Below, one piece after another: positions 63,922 to 64,000 of a stretch of DNA of 64,000 nucleotides. The translations under genes were made by a program, and so were the position numbers. The DNA is taken from positions 42,581 to 106,580 of the forward strand of contig JAJZAD010000003.1 in the NCBI GenBank assembly GCA_021799575.1, read 5' to 3'. How positions within the stretch are numbered: position 1 is the stretch's first letter; each line of letters starts with the position of its first letter. The stretch is from a bacterium (GTDB lineage Bacteria; Patescibacteriota; Saccharimonadia; Saccharimonadales; UBA4665). The notes below the pieces were generated by a model. The model saw nothing but the letters and a program-made list of their open reading frames with translations. It was not told the DNA's origin and searched no databases.

Positions 63922-64000
63922 ATGGACATGTACAACTTAAGACAAATACCTTCAGAAGCTAAGATACGTAAGTATCTAAGGCACGCTGTTTTTGGAGGTA
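63922..64000 (+). CDS. Start of a probable transposase (partial at window edge)
   Basis: Twenty-six codons are visible, beginning MDMYNLRQIPSEAKIRKYL and running to RHAVFGG, with an AGGAGG site seven bases upstream of the ATG. The PSEAKIRKYLRHxxFG pattern resembles the N-terminus of IS1595/ISXO2-like transposases seen in CPR genomes, in which a zinc-ribbon CPxC follows immediately; that part is outside the window. The identification is from memory of the pattern and is tentative. Confidence 0.5.
   Translation, partial: MDMYNLRQIPSEAKIRKYLRHAVFGG

Noticed and set aside
1..64000. CRISPR array, prophage, toxin-antitoxin or defence genes
   Set aside because: No evenly spaced direct repeats, phage structural genes or recognised defence proteins were seen on either strand.

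Overview
The window looks like a chromosomal segment of a Candidate Phyla Radiation (Patescibacteria) bacterium. Candidatus Saccharibacteria (TM7) is my best guess, but that placement is inference from gene content and protein character, not a phylogeny. The direct evidence is a minus-strand S10-spc-alpha ribosomal cluster with no rpmD (L30) between rpsE and rplO (L30 loss is a known CPR trait), no adk or map between secY and infA, several r-proteins with unusual charged tails, GatCAB instead of a visible Gln/AsnRS, and moderately AT-rich DNA. The genetic code is standard: recG ends in TGA in a sensible place, which argues against the UGA=Gly lineages (Absconditabacteria/Gracilibacteria).

Layout. 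1-16.8 kb: translation block on the minus strand. In transcription order it runs rpsL-rpsG-fusA, an inserted plus-strand gene of unknown function, tuf-rpsJ, rplC-D-W-B, rpsS, rplV, rpsC, rplP, rpmC, rpsQ, rplN-X-E, rpsN-H, rplF-R, rpsE, rplO, secY, infA, rpmJ and the first codons of rpsM. 17-24.4 kb: rpoB-rpoC with a structured leader. 24.7-28.1 kb: clpP, tig, hisS and tRNA-Leu(UAG). 28.3-38.4 kb: a membrane protein, rsmD, recG, tyrS, a class A penicillin-binding protein, radA and a membrane-anchored coiled-coil protein. 38.4-42.3 kb: clpC and nusA. 42.4-49.3 kb: M1 aminopeptidase, rnhB, rplS, a PilB-like ATPase, a SpoU methyltransferase and a His-rich membrane protein. 49.3-53.4 kb: dnaE and a small membrane protein. 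53.4-54.2 kb: an unusually long empty stretch. 54.2-60 kb: gatC-gatA-(membrane protein)-gatB and uvrB. 60-64 kb: a small operon (coiled coil, PfkB kinase, unknown 420-aa protein, SLOG-like protein), a candidate structured RNA, a small membrane protein and the start of a probable transposase.

Regulation. Two CIRCE operators (HrcA sites) lie exactly over good sigma70-type promoters in front of clpP and clpC, so the two halves of the Clp protease appear to form one HrcA regulon. The clpP promoter would give an almost leaderless mRNA. Several other promoters are readable: infA and tuf share the same -35 ten-mer, and several genes have TGC-extended -10 boxes. nusA and rpoB have hairpin-bearing leaders.

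Most notable observations: loss of zinc ligands in L36, both RpoC zinc sites and PilB while RadA keeps its zinc finger; EF-G with NKIN instead of NKxD; a compact multi-hairpin element near 63.4-63.5 kb; a plus-strand gene of unknown function splitting tuf from fusA; and a membrane protein embedded in the gatCAB operon. I did not find a CRISPR array, defence island or prophage.
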